From Deinococcus apachensis DSM 19763 (GTDB lineage: Bacteria > Deinococcota > Deinococci > Deinococcales > Deinococcaceae), in contig NZ_KB906420.1 of NCBI RefSeq assembly GCF_000381345.1, positions 1 to 39,198 on the forward strand: a stretch of DNA of 39,198 bases, written 5' to 3'. How positions within the stretch are numbered: position 1 is the first letter of the stretch; every line of letters begins with the position of its first letter. Below the pieces are notes generated by a model that made no database searches, had not been told where the DNA came from, and worked only from the letters and a program-made list of their open reading frames with translations. Of the stretch, positions 17,457 through 24,991 are shown in pieces. A program made the position numbers and the translations under genes.

Positions 17457-17596
17457 GGGACCCGTCCAATACCGTTGAGGACGTGCTTAGAAACCTAGTG
17501 AGGGCAGATTGGGACATGGGACAGCTCCTCTGGGAGTAGGATTGAACGAACCCGGAAGGCGGCTACCGCTTTAGTTTGTGTAGTTTGGTTTTCAGT

Positions 17597-17630
17597 ACAC
17601 TAAGCTTTTGCAGACTACTTTTCAAGTAGT
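17597..17630 (-). promoter_or_regulatory. Candidate promoter with overlapping inverted-repeat operator
   Basis: On the minus strand a -35-like TTGAAA (17625-17620) is followed after 17 bases by a -10-like TAGTGT (17602-17597). A perfect inverted repeat, ACTACTT-TTC-AAGTAGT (17614-17630), covers the -35. This is the right geometry for repression of the ten-gene operon starting at 17456. The regulator may be the RpiR-type protein at its end. The -10 is weak, and two direct TAGTTTG copies (17572-17578, 17581-17587) lie just downstream. Confidence 0.5.
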
Positions 17631-17663
17631 GGCAATGGAGTGACTTCGCCAGCGGCTTGAAGG

Positions 17664-17694
17664 CACAAACCCACAGGGTTGTGGCAAGTTTGTG
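17664..17694. promoter_or_regulatory. Nested stem-loop upstream of the operon promoter
   Basis: The arms CACAAAC (17664-17670) and GTTTGTG (17688-17694) enclose a second stem CCACA (17671-17675) with TGTGG (17680-17684) around a GGGT loop. Only a CAA bulge interrupts the whole. It lies between the operon promoter and the tRNA fragment. It could be a protein-binding site or a folded RNA; no T-run marks it as a terminator. Confidence 0.35.
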
Positions 17695-17863
17695 TGTTGA
17701 GCCGAGGCACGGCGAGCTGCCCATGCCTTGCGCGTGCCTTACCTAGGCAGGCGCAATAGGTGCCGGAAGACGATCAAGGGACAGCACGTAGGCCAGAAAA
17801 GCCGCTTGCGGACGGAACTTGGGGCCTCAAAGAGCATCAAGGGGCACCAGAAACTCAGGGGGG

Positions 17864-17915
17864 CTTCTACCTACGGATCAGAAGGCCAGGAGTTTGAATC
17901 TCTTCGGGCGCGCCA
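17864..17915 (+). pseudogene. 3' fragment of a tRNA-Arg(ACG)-like gene
   Basis: The stretch ending in CCA at 17915 has a T-arm (AGGAG, loop TTTGAAT, CTCTT), a 3' acceptor strand CGGGCGC with discriminator G and CCA, and an anticodon-loop CTACGGA flanked by TTCT and AGAA. This matches the 3' part of a tRNA-Arg with anticodon ACG. The inner anticodon stem is mismatched (AC opposite TC), and no D-arm or 5' acceptor GCGCCCG is present upstream. It therefore cannot form a working tRNA. Such fragments are typically left at the ends of elements that integrate into tRNA genes. Confidence 0.7.
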
Positions 17916-17917
17916 AA

Positions 17918-17938
17918 AATCCCCTCTGGGAGGGGATT
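17918..17938 (+). terminator. Intrinsic terminator after the tRNA fragment
   Basis: A perfect 9-base stem AATCCCCTC (17918-17926) and GAGGGGATT (17930-17938) with loop TGG is followed by ATTCTTTTG. It begins two bases after the CCA end, so it is probably the original terminator of the tRNA gene and came along with its 3' fragment. Confidence 0.75.
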
Positions 17939-18197
17939 ATTCTTTTGTGCCAGGTTCAAAACAATGCTTTTTTCGATCTGATACCAACTTTGACACCAGG
18001 TAGGAAGACTGCCACGCAGCGCCGCGACGAAAGCCTCTTCCAGGTCAATCCGCCTCCAATAAAGAGGTGTCCCCCAGCGCTTCCTGGTGAAAGAGATGAG
18101 GGAGGACAAACAAGTGTTTATGTCCTTTTCATCTTGTATGCGGCATGGCACAATGCGCGGCCTTGCACCGGATCGTCCCCGCTGCACGCCCATGCTC

Positions 18198-19529
18198 ATG
18201 ACCCACACCCCCACCCTTCCCCCTGCTCGCATCCAGCGGACCATGCGCCTCTCCACGTTGGAAGGCTCCATCACGCAGCTGTTCATCAACTGGACGACCG
18301 GCTCCGTCCTGACCGGGTACCTGCTGCACCTGGGGGCGGGCCCGAAAGAGCTCGCCCTGGTGGCCGCCGTGCCCATGCTCGCCCAGGTCGTCAGCCCCTT
18401 CGCCGCGCTCCTCGCCGCGCGCTTCGGTTCCCGCAAAACGCTCAGTGCCCTGTTCGCCGCCCTCGGCCGTGGGCTGTGGATCCTCGCCGCCCTCTTGCCG
18501 CTGCTGAACCTGCCCCACGCCTGGGCCACGCCCGTTCTCGTCGCGCTCGTCGCAGTCTCCGCCGTGTTCCAGGCGGCCTGCGGGAGCCTGTGGAGCGCCT
18601 TCATGGGCGATGTGGTGCCCGACCGGGAACGTGGGCGCTACTTCGGGATGCGCACCGGGGTGGCCGGGGTGGTTGGCATGCTCGGTAACCTCGCGGCGGG
18701 CGTGGTCCTCGACCGCCTCGCCGCCCCCCTGAACTTTCAGGTGGTGCTCGGCGTGGGCGTGCTGTGCGCACTGATCGGCGCGGCCCTGGTCCTCCTGCAC
18801 GACGAACCCCCCATCCCGCGGCAGCGCGTGGACCTGCGCGCGACCTTCACCGCTCCCTGGCGGGACCGCAACTTCCGCAGGTTCCTCGCCTTCTCGACCC
18901 ACTGGCACTTCTCGGTCATGCTGGCGGGCCCGTTCGTGTTCGCGTACTTCCTCGGGCAACTCCACCTGTCCTTCACGCAGATCGCGGTCTGGTCGGCCAT
19001 CGCGTCCTCCTGCGCGCTGGTCACGAGCTGGTGGTGGGGCCGGGTGGCCGACCACGTCGGGAACAAACCGGTGCTGCGGTTCGGGACCATCCTGGCCGGT
19101 GTCGGCCTGCCCGGGAGCTGGATTCTGGCCGGGCTGAGCGGAAGGGTCGAGTTCATCTGGCTCAGCGCAGTGCTGGATGCCGTCGCGTGGGGGGCCATCG
19201 GACCGGCCCTGTTCAACCTGGCGTTGGGCAGCGCTCCCAGGGAGGGCCGCACCGCCTTCTTCGCCATGTTCAGCCTGGTGAGCGGTTTGGCGGGCTGCGT
19301 GGGCGGGTTGATCGCGGGTCCGCTCCTGAGCGGGTTCCTGGCGCACCCGCTGACCACCTCCCTGTTCACCTGGACCGGGTACCACACGTTGTTCGCCCTG
19401 TCGGGGGTGGCGCGCGCGAACAGCTGGCTGCTGCTGCGCCGGGTGAGGGAGCCGGGTGAGGCACGGCTGCGCGAGGGCGTGCGGGCCGTTCGGGTGCGCG
19501 GCCGCACCCCAGTCAACGCTGGTGACTGA
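18198..19529 (+). CDS. MFS transporter
   Basis: A major facilitator superfamily permease of about 440 residues with roughly 12 hydrophobic helices in two halves, separated by a polar stretch (LHDEPPIPRQRVDLRATFTAPWRDRNFRRF). The cytoplasmic loop between helices 2 and 3 reads ARFGSRKTLSAL. The segment VVPDRERGRYFGMRTGVAGVVGML is typical of a poorly characterised MFS group found near transport or resistance genes. The Met at 18192 or 18198 is the likely start because the first helix follows; the frame extends to 18087 but that part is not membrane-like. The substrate is unknown. It is transcribed towards a large hairpin at 19599-19643. Confidence 0.85.
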   Translation: MTHTPTLPPARIQRTMRLSTLEGSITQLFINWTTGSVLTGYLLHLGAGPKELALVAAVPMLAQVVSPFAALLAARFGSRKTLSALFAALGRGLWILAALLPLLNLPHAWATPVLVALVAVSAVFQAACGSLWSAFMGDVVPDRERGRYFGMRTGVAGVVGMLGNLAAGVVLDRLAAPLNFQVVLGVGVLCALIGAALVLLHDEPPIPRQRVDLRATFTAPWRDRNFRRFLAFSTHWHFSVMLAGPFVFAYFLGQLHLSFTQIAVWSAIASSCALVTSWWWGRVADHVGNKPVLRFGTILAGVGLPGSWILAGLSGRVEFIWLSAVLDAVAWGAIGPALFNLALGSAPREGRTAFFAMFSLVSGLAGCVGGLIAGPLLSGFLAHPLTTSLFTWTGYHTLFALSGVARANSWLLLRRVREPGEARLREGVRAVRVRGRTPVNAGD

Positions 19530-19598
19530 ACGGCTCACGGGGTGCGGCCTGGCGACCCTCGCCCGGCCTGCTCTCCCAGGGACGCGCAGCCGAAGAAG

Positions 19599-19643
19599 GA
19601 CGAGAACGCCCGACCTCTTCTCCTGGGGTCGGGCGTTCTCGTC
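19599..19643. terminator. 17-base-stem hairpin between convergent genes
   Basis: The arms GACGAGAACGCCCGACC (19599-19615) and its exact complement (19627-19643) enclose an 11-base loop. It lies 69 bases after the MFS stop and 12 bases before the end of the minus-strand gene at 19656, so it can serve as a shared terminator in both directions. No T-run follows; the stem alone is very stable. Confidence 0.7.
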
Positions 19644-19655
19644 GTGGCTCTGGCG

Positions 19656-20048
19656 TTACCCCCTTCGGGAGCAGGCCTCTTCCTGCTGCACGATCCACGC
19701 CCAGGCCGTGCAGGTCAGCGCCTCGCGTTCCTCCATGGCCTGATGGCTGGGTCGCGCCGCCAGGGCCACCAGCTCGCTGAAGCGGCGTTGCATTTCCGGG
19801 TCCTGGGGGTCCAGCGGGGCCTCCTTGTCGAGCCACCACAGCGCCACCTCGTCCGGCAGGGGCAGGGTCAGGGCCTCGTTCCCGGAGAAGACGTGGGCAA
19901 CCGGCCGCTGGTAGCCGTCCATGCCGAACGTGACTGGTACCCAGCCGCAGCCGATGTACAGCTCGAGGATCGTGCCGCAGTACACCCGGCGGCCGTTCAG
20001 GTGGTAGCGGCGTCCCCCGCCGTCGTATTTCAATTCCAGAAGGCTCAT
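19656..20048 (-). CDS. Small protein, possibly DUF5348-like
   Basis: A 130-residue protein beginning MSLLELKYDGGGRRYHLNGR, with a strong ribosome binding site (AAAGGAGAA) about 6 bases before its ATG at 20048. That supports an independent start even though the frame is open upstream into the hydrolase. The pattern GGRRYHLNGRRVYCGTILEL, then GCGWVPVTFG, looks like the beta-rich core of DUF5348 proteins found on plasmids and conjugative elements. This is a weak match from memory. A helical C-terminal half with RRFSELVALAARPSHQAMEE follows. No function can be given. Confidence 0.6.
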   Translation of the reverse strand: MSLLELKYDGGGRRYHLNGRRVYCGTILELYIGCGWVPVTFGMDGYQRPVAHVFSGNEALTLPLPDEVALWWLDKEAPLDPQDPEMQRRFSELVALAARPSHQAMEEREALTCTAWAWIVQQEEACSRRG

Positions 20049-21194
20049 CTTAAGTTCTCCTTTGAATGTTCTTTCCCAGTCATGGACGGCCCAGGGTTCC
20101 ATCAGCAGCACGACCGCCTGGGTGACCTGCTGAGGCTTCCCCGCTTCCAGCAGATCGCGGTGACGATGCCGTGGCTGATCCTGCTGTCCCGCACGCCCCT
20201 GTATCCCCCCGTGCGGGTGCTGGTGGCCTCGGTGGACACGCAGCCGGGGTCTAGGGTTCGTCCGCCGTTGCCAAGCCGTCGGCGTGGGGAAGTGCTGCGC
20301 CAACCACGCCAGCACCATCCGAGCGACCACCTCGCCCGACGCGGACAGGGGCCGTGCCCGCGTCCGCTCCCGGTCGAACCCGTGCCCCGCGCCCGGCACC
20401 AGTAGGAGCTGCACGTCCTTTCCCGCCGCGTCCAGCGCCACCTGGAACCGCTGCGACTGGCGGGGTGGCGCGGTGGTGTCCGCCTGCCCGTGCACCAACA
20501 GGCTCGGCCCCGTCGCGCGCGCCGCGTTCAACGTCGCGTCCCCGAGTTCATACGCGCGCCGCACCCCAGGGTCCGCGCTGCCTGGCTGGCCGCCGTAGTA
20601 CCGCGCGGCGTCCTGCGCGGCGAGCGCGCCCGTGTACCCCCCGTACAACCCGATGAAGCCGTCAAGGTGGTCGCTGACGCCCACGTACCGCCCTTCGCCC
20701 GCGAAGGCCGGGTCGTCCGCGGTGGTGAGGAGGACCCCGCCGAGCCGCGCGCCTGCGGACGTGCCGAACAGCACGATCCGCGCGGGGTCCACCCCGAGGG
20801 TGCGGGCGTTCACGCGCAGGTACTGCACGGCCGCCTTGACGTCCCGCTCCGGGCGTGGGAACACCGGGCCAGGGTCCGTGGGGGCGGCGAGGGCGTAGTC
20901 GACGTTCAGGGTGACGTACCCCTCGCGGTTCAGGCGCGCCTGCCATGCCGTGAGGTCCGCGCGGCGGCCCTGCGTGCCGCCCCCGCCGCGTACGAGGAGG
21001 ACGGCGACGTCGTGGTGGACGTCCGGCACGCACAGGTCCGCGCGGGCGTCCACCCGGGCGGGTGCGTTCGAGAGGTACGCCACTTCCCGGCAGGAGGTGG
21101 GGGCGGCCGGTGGACTCGCGAAGGCACCGGGCGGGGTGAGCAGGGTCAGCCCGGACAGGAGCGTCCGGACGCGGCGGGGGAGATGGACGGGCAC
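19656..21194 (-). CDS. Secreted alpha/beta hydrolase, fused in frame to a small downstream protein
   Basis: From GTG 21194 the product begins with a signal-peptide-like stretch (PRRVRTLLSGLTLLTPPGAFA). An alpha/beta hydrolase of the BD-FAE/esterase type follows up to about 20290. It has the nucleophile elbow FGTSAG, the acid in LLVHGQADTTAPP and the His in GAGHGFDRE; AVLLVRGGGG is the oxyanion-side loop. The natural end should be near LAWLAQHFPTPTAW, but there is no stop. The frame continues through about 240 bases of odd composition and then the whole of the small protein at 19656-20048. This is probably a rearrangement that removed the hydrolase stop. The hydrolase part looks complete; no substrate can be named. 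Confidence 0.75.
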   Translation of the reverse strand: MPVHLPRRVRTLLSGLTLLTPPGAFASPPAAPTSCREVAYLSNAPARVDARADLCVPDVHHDVAVLLVRGGGGTQGRRADLTAWQARLNREGYVTLNVDYALAAPTDPGPVFPRPERDVKAAVQYLRVNARTLGVDPARIVLFGTSAGARLGGVLLTTADDPAFAGEGRYVGVSDHLDGFIGLYGGYTGALAAQDAARYYGGQPGSADPGVRRAYELGDATLNAARATGPSLLVHGQADTTAPPRQSQRFQVALDAAGKDVQLLLVPGAGHGFDRERTRARPLSASGEVVARMVLAWLAQHFPTPTAWQRRTNPRPRLRVHRGHQHPHGGIQGRAGQQDQPRHRHRDLLEAGKPQQVTQAVVLLMEPWAVHDWERTFKGELKMSLLELKYDGGGRRYHLNGRRVYCGTILELYIGCGWVPVTFGMDGYQRPVAHVFSGNEALTLPLPDEVALWWLDKEAPLDPQDPEMQRRFSELVALAARPSHQAMEEREALTCTAWAWIVQQEEACSRRG

Positions 21195-21499
21195 GTGCGT
21201 TGGAGTGAGGCGCCACCTGGAAAGTTCCCCGTAACGGAGGGGACGTGAGGAGCACCTGGGAGTATGCCGCTGGCGCTCAACCGCAACCAGGCGGCATGGA
21301 GGAGGGGAGAGGAGCGCTCCTCTCCCGATCACTTCGAGCACGTATCGACCTGGGCAGGCCGGAACGTGCCCGGGAGCGGGGGGGCGTGTCTGAACCCCTG
21401 CCCGCTCCTGGCGGTACACGCGGTTGGTCTGTTCCCGGTCACACCGTGGCGCTTTCCCCCCGGCTCGGCGGGTCGCTGGTGGAGCGTTGCCGGAAGGCA

Positions 21500-22314
21500 G
21501 GAGGAGGTCACTGCGGCTCGTTCAGGGCGAGGGTCAGGTAGCCGAGCAGGGCCTGGCGCACCTGCTGACGGACTTGCGGGTCGCTTGCCTGCCCGGGAAG
21601 GACGGTGTACAGCCCGTCGGCGATGTGGAGGGGGAAGAGGTCGAGCGCATCTTCGCGGAGATTCCCCCCGAGCAGACCCGGGACGCCCTGCTGTTTCGCC
21701 TGGTCTTCGAGACCGGGTTGCGAATCGGCGAAGTCCTGAACGTTCATGTCGAAGACACCTGGACCTCACCCGGGGGGACGAACACCTTACGGTGCTGGGA
21801 AAGGGAGGGCGGAAGCGAACGGTCCTGCTCGATGATCCCAGACTGGTGAACCTGCGGCGGCGGTACCTGCGAACCCTGGGGTACACGCACGGTCCACTGT
21901 TCCAGGCCTCCAAGAACGGGCGTGGGGGCCACTCCGCGACCAGAGCGTGCAGGAACGCTGGCAGGGATTGCTCAGCGTGCCGGGGTCACCTGCACGCTGC
22001 ATCAGCTTCGCCACAGCCACGCAACGGAACTGGTCAACGGGGGCGTCAGCCTGGCAACCCTTCGGAAACGGCTCGGGCACCAGCATCTTCAGACAACCCT
22101 GCGGTACGCCGAGGTGAGTGATCAAACAGCGGATACAGAGGTGCGGCGCTGGCGGCGTCAGCAGTCAGGCCTGTCCAGCAGGAGACGGGGTGGGAAGCGG
22201 ACAGGCTCTGACGTCCAGGACTGGGATGTTGTGCCTGTGGGGCAGGGTGCGTGCCCATGGGGAGGCCCCCTCATGCCTCCTCCGCTCGTGTGTGCCCTGG
22301 CTGAACGTTCGTGA
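21500..22314 (+). pseudogene. Tyrosine recombinase (XerC/D-like integrase), multiply frameshifted
   Basis: Three reading frames together spell one tyrosine recombinase. Frame one gives VERIFAEIPPEQTRDALLF and ETGLRIGEVLNVHVED, with the first catalytic Arg. Near 21754-21758 an extra AC shifts to LDLTRGDEHLTVLGKGGRK and RRRYLRTLGYTHGPLF. A further pair of shifts near 21925 and 21975 passes through PLRDQSVQERWQG into AGVTCTLHQLRHSHATELV, RKRLGHQHLQTTLRY and the nucleophile Tyr of TTLRYAEVSD. So all RHRHY residues are present but in different frames. The N-terminal core-binding domain is only partly recognisable. It is a dead integrase lying between the tRNA fragment and the signalling genes, which fits an old mobile-element boundary. 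Confidence 0.85.
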
Positions 22315-22361
22315 GGCAAAGGCGCACCCAACCGGGCCGCGCCAACGCCGACGATGGCCGC

Positions 22362-23414
22362 ATGTCCCCTGCTCCTATCGTTGTGATCGGCGGGTCCGCC
22401 GGAGCGCTCGACCCCCTGCGCGGGCTTGCCTCGAACCTCCCGCGCGACTTCCCCGCCCCCGTCCTCGTCGTGATCCACGTCTCCCCGGACTACCCCAGCC
22501 ACCTGCCCGACATCCTGGGCCGCTGCGGCCCGCTGCCCGCCCGGCACGCCCGGCACGGCGAGCGCCTGCGGCCCGGCCGCATCTACGTCGCGCCGCCCGA
22601 CCACCACCTGCTGGTCGGGAAGGACCACGTCCGGCTGTCCCGCGGGCCGAAGGAGAACCGTTCACGGCCCTCCATCGACGTGCTGTTCCGCTCCGCCGCC
22701 TACACCCACCGCGCGGGAGTGATCGGGGTGCTCCTGAGCGGCATGCTCGACGACGGCACCTCCGGCCTGTGGACGGTCAAACAACTCGGCGGCCGCGCCA
22801 TCGTGCAGCACCCCGAGGACGCGCTGTACAGCGACATGCCCCTGAGCGCACTGCGGGCCGTCCACGTGGACTCCATGGTCCCCGCGCCGAACCTCGCCCC
22901 GACAGTGCAGCGCCTGCTGCAAGACCCCACGTCCCCCGAGGAGGACCCCCGGATGAGTGACGACGAATGGCGGCGACTCGAACTGGAGGTCGGGATCGCC
23001 AGCGAGGACAACGCGTTCGAATCCGGCCTGCTCACCCACGGCTCACCCTCCACGTTCACCTGCCCGGAGTGCCACGGCGTGCTAATCCGCCTCCGGGAAG
23101 GCAACGTGCTGCGCTTCCGCTGCCACACCGGGCACGCCTACACCGCCGGGAGCCTTCAGGGCGAACTGCGGGCGTCGGTCGAGGCGAGCCTATGGAACGC
23201 GGTGCGCACCCTGGACGAGGACGCGATGCTGCTCGACCACCTCGCCAAGCACCACGAGGAGGCGGGCCAGCCGGAGCGGGCGGACGCGTACCGGCAGGAA
23301 GCCCGCGAGGCGAAGGAGCACGCGCGCCGTGTCCGGCAGGACGCCCTGCGGACCGGGCAGATCGGGCAGGACCACCTGCTCAACCCGGGGCACGGGGAGC
23401 GCGAGGAATGGTGA
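22362..23414 (+). CDS. CheB-like methylesterase with C-terminal Zn-ribbon-like domain, no receiver
   Basis: A 350-residue protein whose first 190 residues are a CheB catalytic domain: Ser12 in GGSAGA, His39 in IHVSP, and Asp131 in GMLDDGTSG. It lacks the usual N-terminal receiver domain, so it is not controlled by CheA phosphotransfer in the standard way. After a linker, residues 220-265 hold FTCPECHGVLIRL and FRCHTGHAYT, a likely metal-binding ribbon. A charged helical tail follows. The start at 22362 is the Met directly before the first strand; the frame is open further upstream. It converges with the histidine kinase gene at 23431 and closely resembles the CheB at 28008-29045. Confidence 0.9.
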   Translation: MSPAPIVVIGGSAGALDPLRGLASNLPRDFPAPVLVVIHVSPDYPSHLPDILGRCGPLPARHARHGERLRPGRIYVAPPDHHLLVGKDHVRLSRGPKENRSRPSIDVLFRSAAYTHRAGVIGVLLSGMLDDGTSGLWTVKQLGGRAIVQHPEDALYSDMPLSALRAVHVDSMVPAPNLAPTVQRLLQDPTSPEEDPRMSDDEWRRLELEVGIASEDNAFESGLLTHGSPSTFTCPECHGVLIRLREGNVLRFRCHTGHAYTAGSLQGELRASVEASLWNAVRTLDEDAMLLDHLAKHHEEAGQPERADAYRQEAREAKEHARRVRQDALRTGQIGQDHLLNPGHGEREEW

Positions 23415-23430
23415 CCGGGGACGCGCCGCC

Positions 23431-24729
23431 CTACTCCAGCAGGGTCGGCTGCTTCGGCCACGCCACGAAGAAGGTCGCGCCCTCGCCCAGGCGGCCGTCC
23501 GCCCACACGCGCCCCCCGAACCGGGTGCAGGCCCGGCGGACGATGGCGAGCCCGATGCCCGTGCCCGGATAGGCAGACTCCGGGTGCAGGCGTTTGAACA
23601 CCCCGAACAGCCGGTCCTTGTGACGGTTGTTGAAGCCCACGCCGTTGTCCTCGAAACGCAGGATGAACTCGGACTCGGTCTCCGCGGCACCCACGTGAAT
23701 CCGCGCCGTCTCCCGGGTCGACGTGAACTTCAGGGCGTTCTCCAGCAGCTTGAGGAACACCAGTTGCATCGTGCCGCTGTCCGCCAGCACGGTCGGCAGG
23801 GTGCTGCTGGTGAGCTGCACGGCGCGGCCCTCCATCCGGGGCCGCAGGTCCTTCTCAACCTCGGCAAACACGCGGTTCAGGTCGAGCGGCGTGAGCCGAA
23901 CGCGCGTCTGGCTGGCCCGGGTGTACTCCAGCAGCGCCCGCGTGAGCTCCTCCATGCGGTCCACCGCACGGGACACGGAATCGGCGTGCTTGACCAGGGG
24001 GTCGGGCGCCGCGGAGCGGTCGCGGTGCAGCAAGTTCACCAACGCCGCGACCTGGTGCAGCGGCGCCAGCAGGTCCTCCGAGACGGCCAGCGCGACCGTC
24101 TTGAGTTCGTCGCTCAGTTCACGAATCTTTGTGAGACGTTCCGCGACCCGCGCCTCCAGCGTCTCGTTCAGCCGCAGCAGTTCCTCCTGAGCCGCCTTCT
24201 CGGTGGTGATGTCCGTCACCGCGATCAGGCTCCCTCCCGGCGAGTACGCTTGGCCCTCCAGCCGCACCGGGAAGCTGCGGCCATCCACCCGTTGCAGCCG
24301 CAGTTCGGCCACCAGCCCGTCCTCGCTGGCCAGCAGGCGGGGCAGCAGCGCCGCAAGGGTCGAGCGGGACTCGGGCGCCGTGTACTGCGCGAAACGGCGT
24401 CCCAGCAGCCGGGGCCGCTCCACCCCCAGCAGGCGGCCCGCGCGCAGGTTCGCCTCCCGAATCTCGCCGCCCGCGTCCAGGGTGAAGTACCCGACCGGGG
24501 CGAAGTCGTACAGCCCGACGTACTTCTCGTGCGCCTGCTGCAACCGCAGGACGGTCTGCGTCAGCTCCTCGTTCTGAAGCTCCAGCTCGATCTGGTGCAC
24601 CGATAGCTCGTGCCGGAGGACTTCCGGGGTCTCGGGCAGGGGAAGGGCCGGACGGGTCCTGTCCTCCAGTTGCCGCTCGGCAGCCTCGCGCAGGTTCTGG
24701 GCGGCTCGTTCATCACTCGTGTCACTCAT
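23431..24729 (-). CDS. PAS-domain histidine kinase-like protein lacking the H-box His
   Basis: A 432-residue cytoplasmic protein. Residues 1-65 are helical, followed by a PAS domain at about 68-180 (YDFAPVGYFTLDAGGEIREAN, IAVTDITTEK), a coiled coil at about 178-212, a DHp-like region and an ATPase domain at about 315-428. The ATP site is intact: N331 in LLENALKFT, D361 in EDNGVGF, and the glycine loop GTGIGLAIVRR. In the H-box, where relatives read SHDLRAPL, this protein reads S217-E-D-L-L-A-P-L, so the phospho-accepting His is replaced by Glu. It may bind ATP and sense a signal but should not autophosphorylate normally. The start at 24729 was chosen at the first Met after a divergent promoter region. 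Confidence 0.88.
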   Translation of the reverse strand: MSDTSDERAAQNLREAAERQLEDRTRPALPLPETPEVLRHELSVHQIELELQNEELTQTVLRLQQAHEKYVGLYDFAPVGYFTLDAGGEIREANLRAGRLLGVERPRLLGRRFAQYTAPESRSTLAALLPRLLASEDGLVAELRLQRVDGRSFPVRLEGQAYSPGGSLIAVTDITTEKAAQEELLRLNETLEARVAERLTKIRELSDELKTVALAVSEDLLAPLHQVAALVNLLHRDRSAAPDPLVKHADSVSRAVDRMEELTRALLEYTRASQTRVRLTPLDLNRVFAEVEKDLRPRMEGRAVQLTSSTLPTVLADSGTMQLVFLKLLENALKFTSTRETARIHVGAAETESEFILRFEDNGVGFNNRHKDRLFGVFKRLHPESAYPGTGIGLAIVRRACTRFGGRVWADGRLGEGATFFVAWPKQPTLLE

Positions 24730-24791
24730 CGGGGCCTCTGGGAAAAACGGAGAGCATACGGCTCCTCTGAGTTGTGAGTCAAGTCGGGCAC

Positions 24792-24829
24792 GGGGGAAGT
24801 GGGGGAAGTATATCAGCTCCCACTTCCCC
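24792..24829. promoter_or_regulatory. Tandem and inverted repeats in the kinase/CheB-CheR divergent promoter region
   Basis: Two direct copies of GGGGGAAGT (24792-24800 and 24801-24809) are followed by CCCACTTCCCC (24819-24829). The latter is the exact complement of GGGGAAGTGGG (24793-24803). The 262-base region separates divergent starts at 24729 and 24992, so this may be a shared operator or the site of an RNA hairpin. Confidence 0.45.
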
Positions 24830-24991
24830 AAAGGCCCGCCACCGAATGAACTGGACAGCGTATTCCAACTCGGCAGCACGGCACTCCCGGGCACCTTGCT
24901 GTTTCTCCCCGGGCGCTAGAGTGGACGCCCTGACTGCCACCTCCGGTCGCGTGCCACGCGCCCCAGCAGTGCCCTCCCAGATTGGAATTTC

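Noticed and set aside
17728..18003. Plus-strand frame containing YGSEGQEFESLRAR
   Set aside because: This peptide is the usual false translation of a tRNA 3' end, and the DNA matches a tRNA-Arg fragment.
18129..19538. Long minus-strand open frame of 469 codons
   Set aside because: It is the shadow of the MFS gene: low-complexity, rich in Glu, Gln, Gly and Pro, with no hydrophobic pattern or family motif.
20050..20290. Plus-strand peptide containing RFQQIAVTMPWLILLSRTPL
   Set aside because: It looks somewhat protein-like, but it has no start, no homologue I recognise, and it overlaps the hydrolase junction; unresolved, not called.
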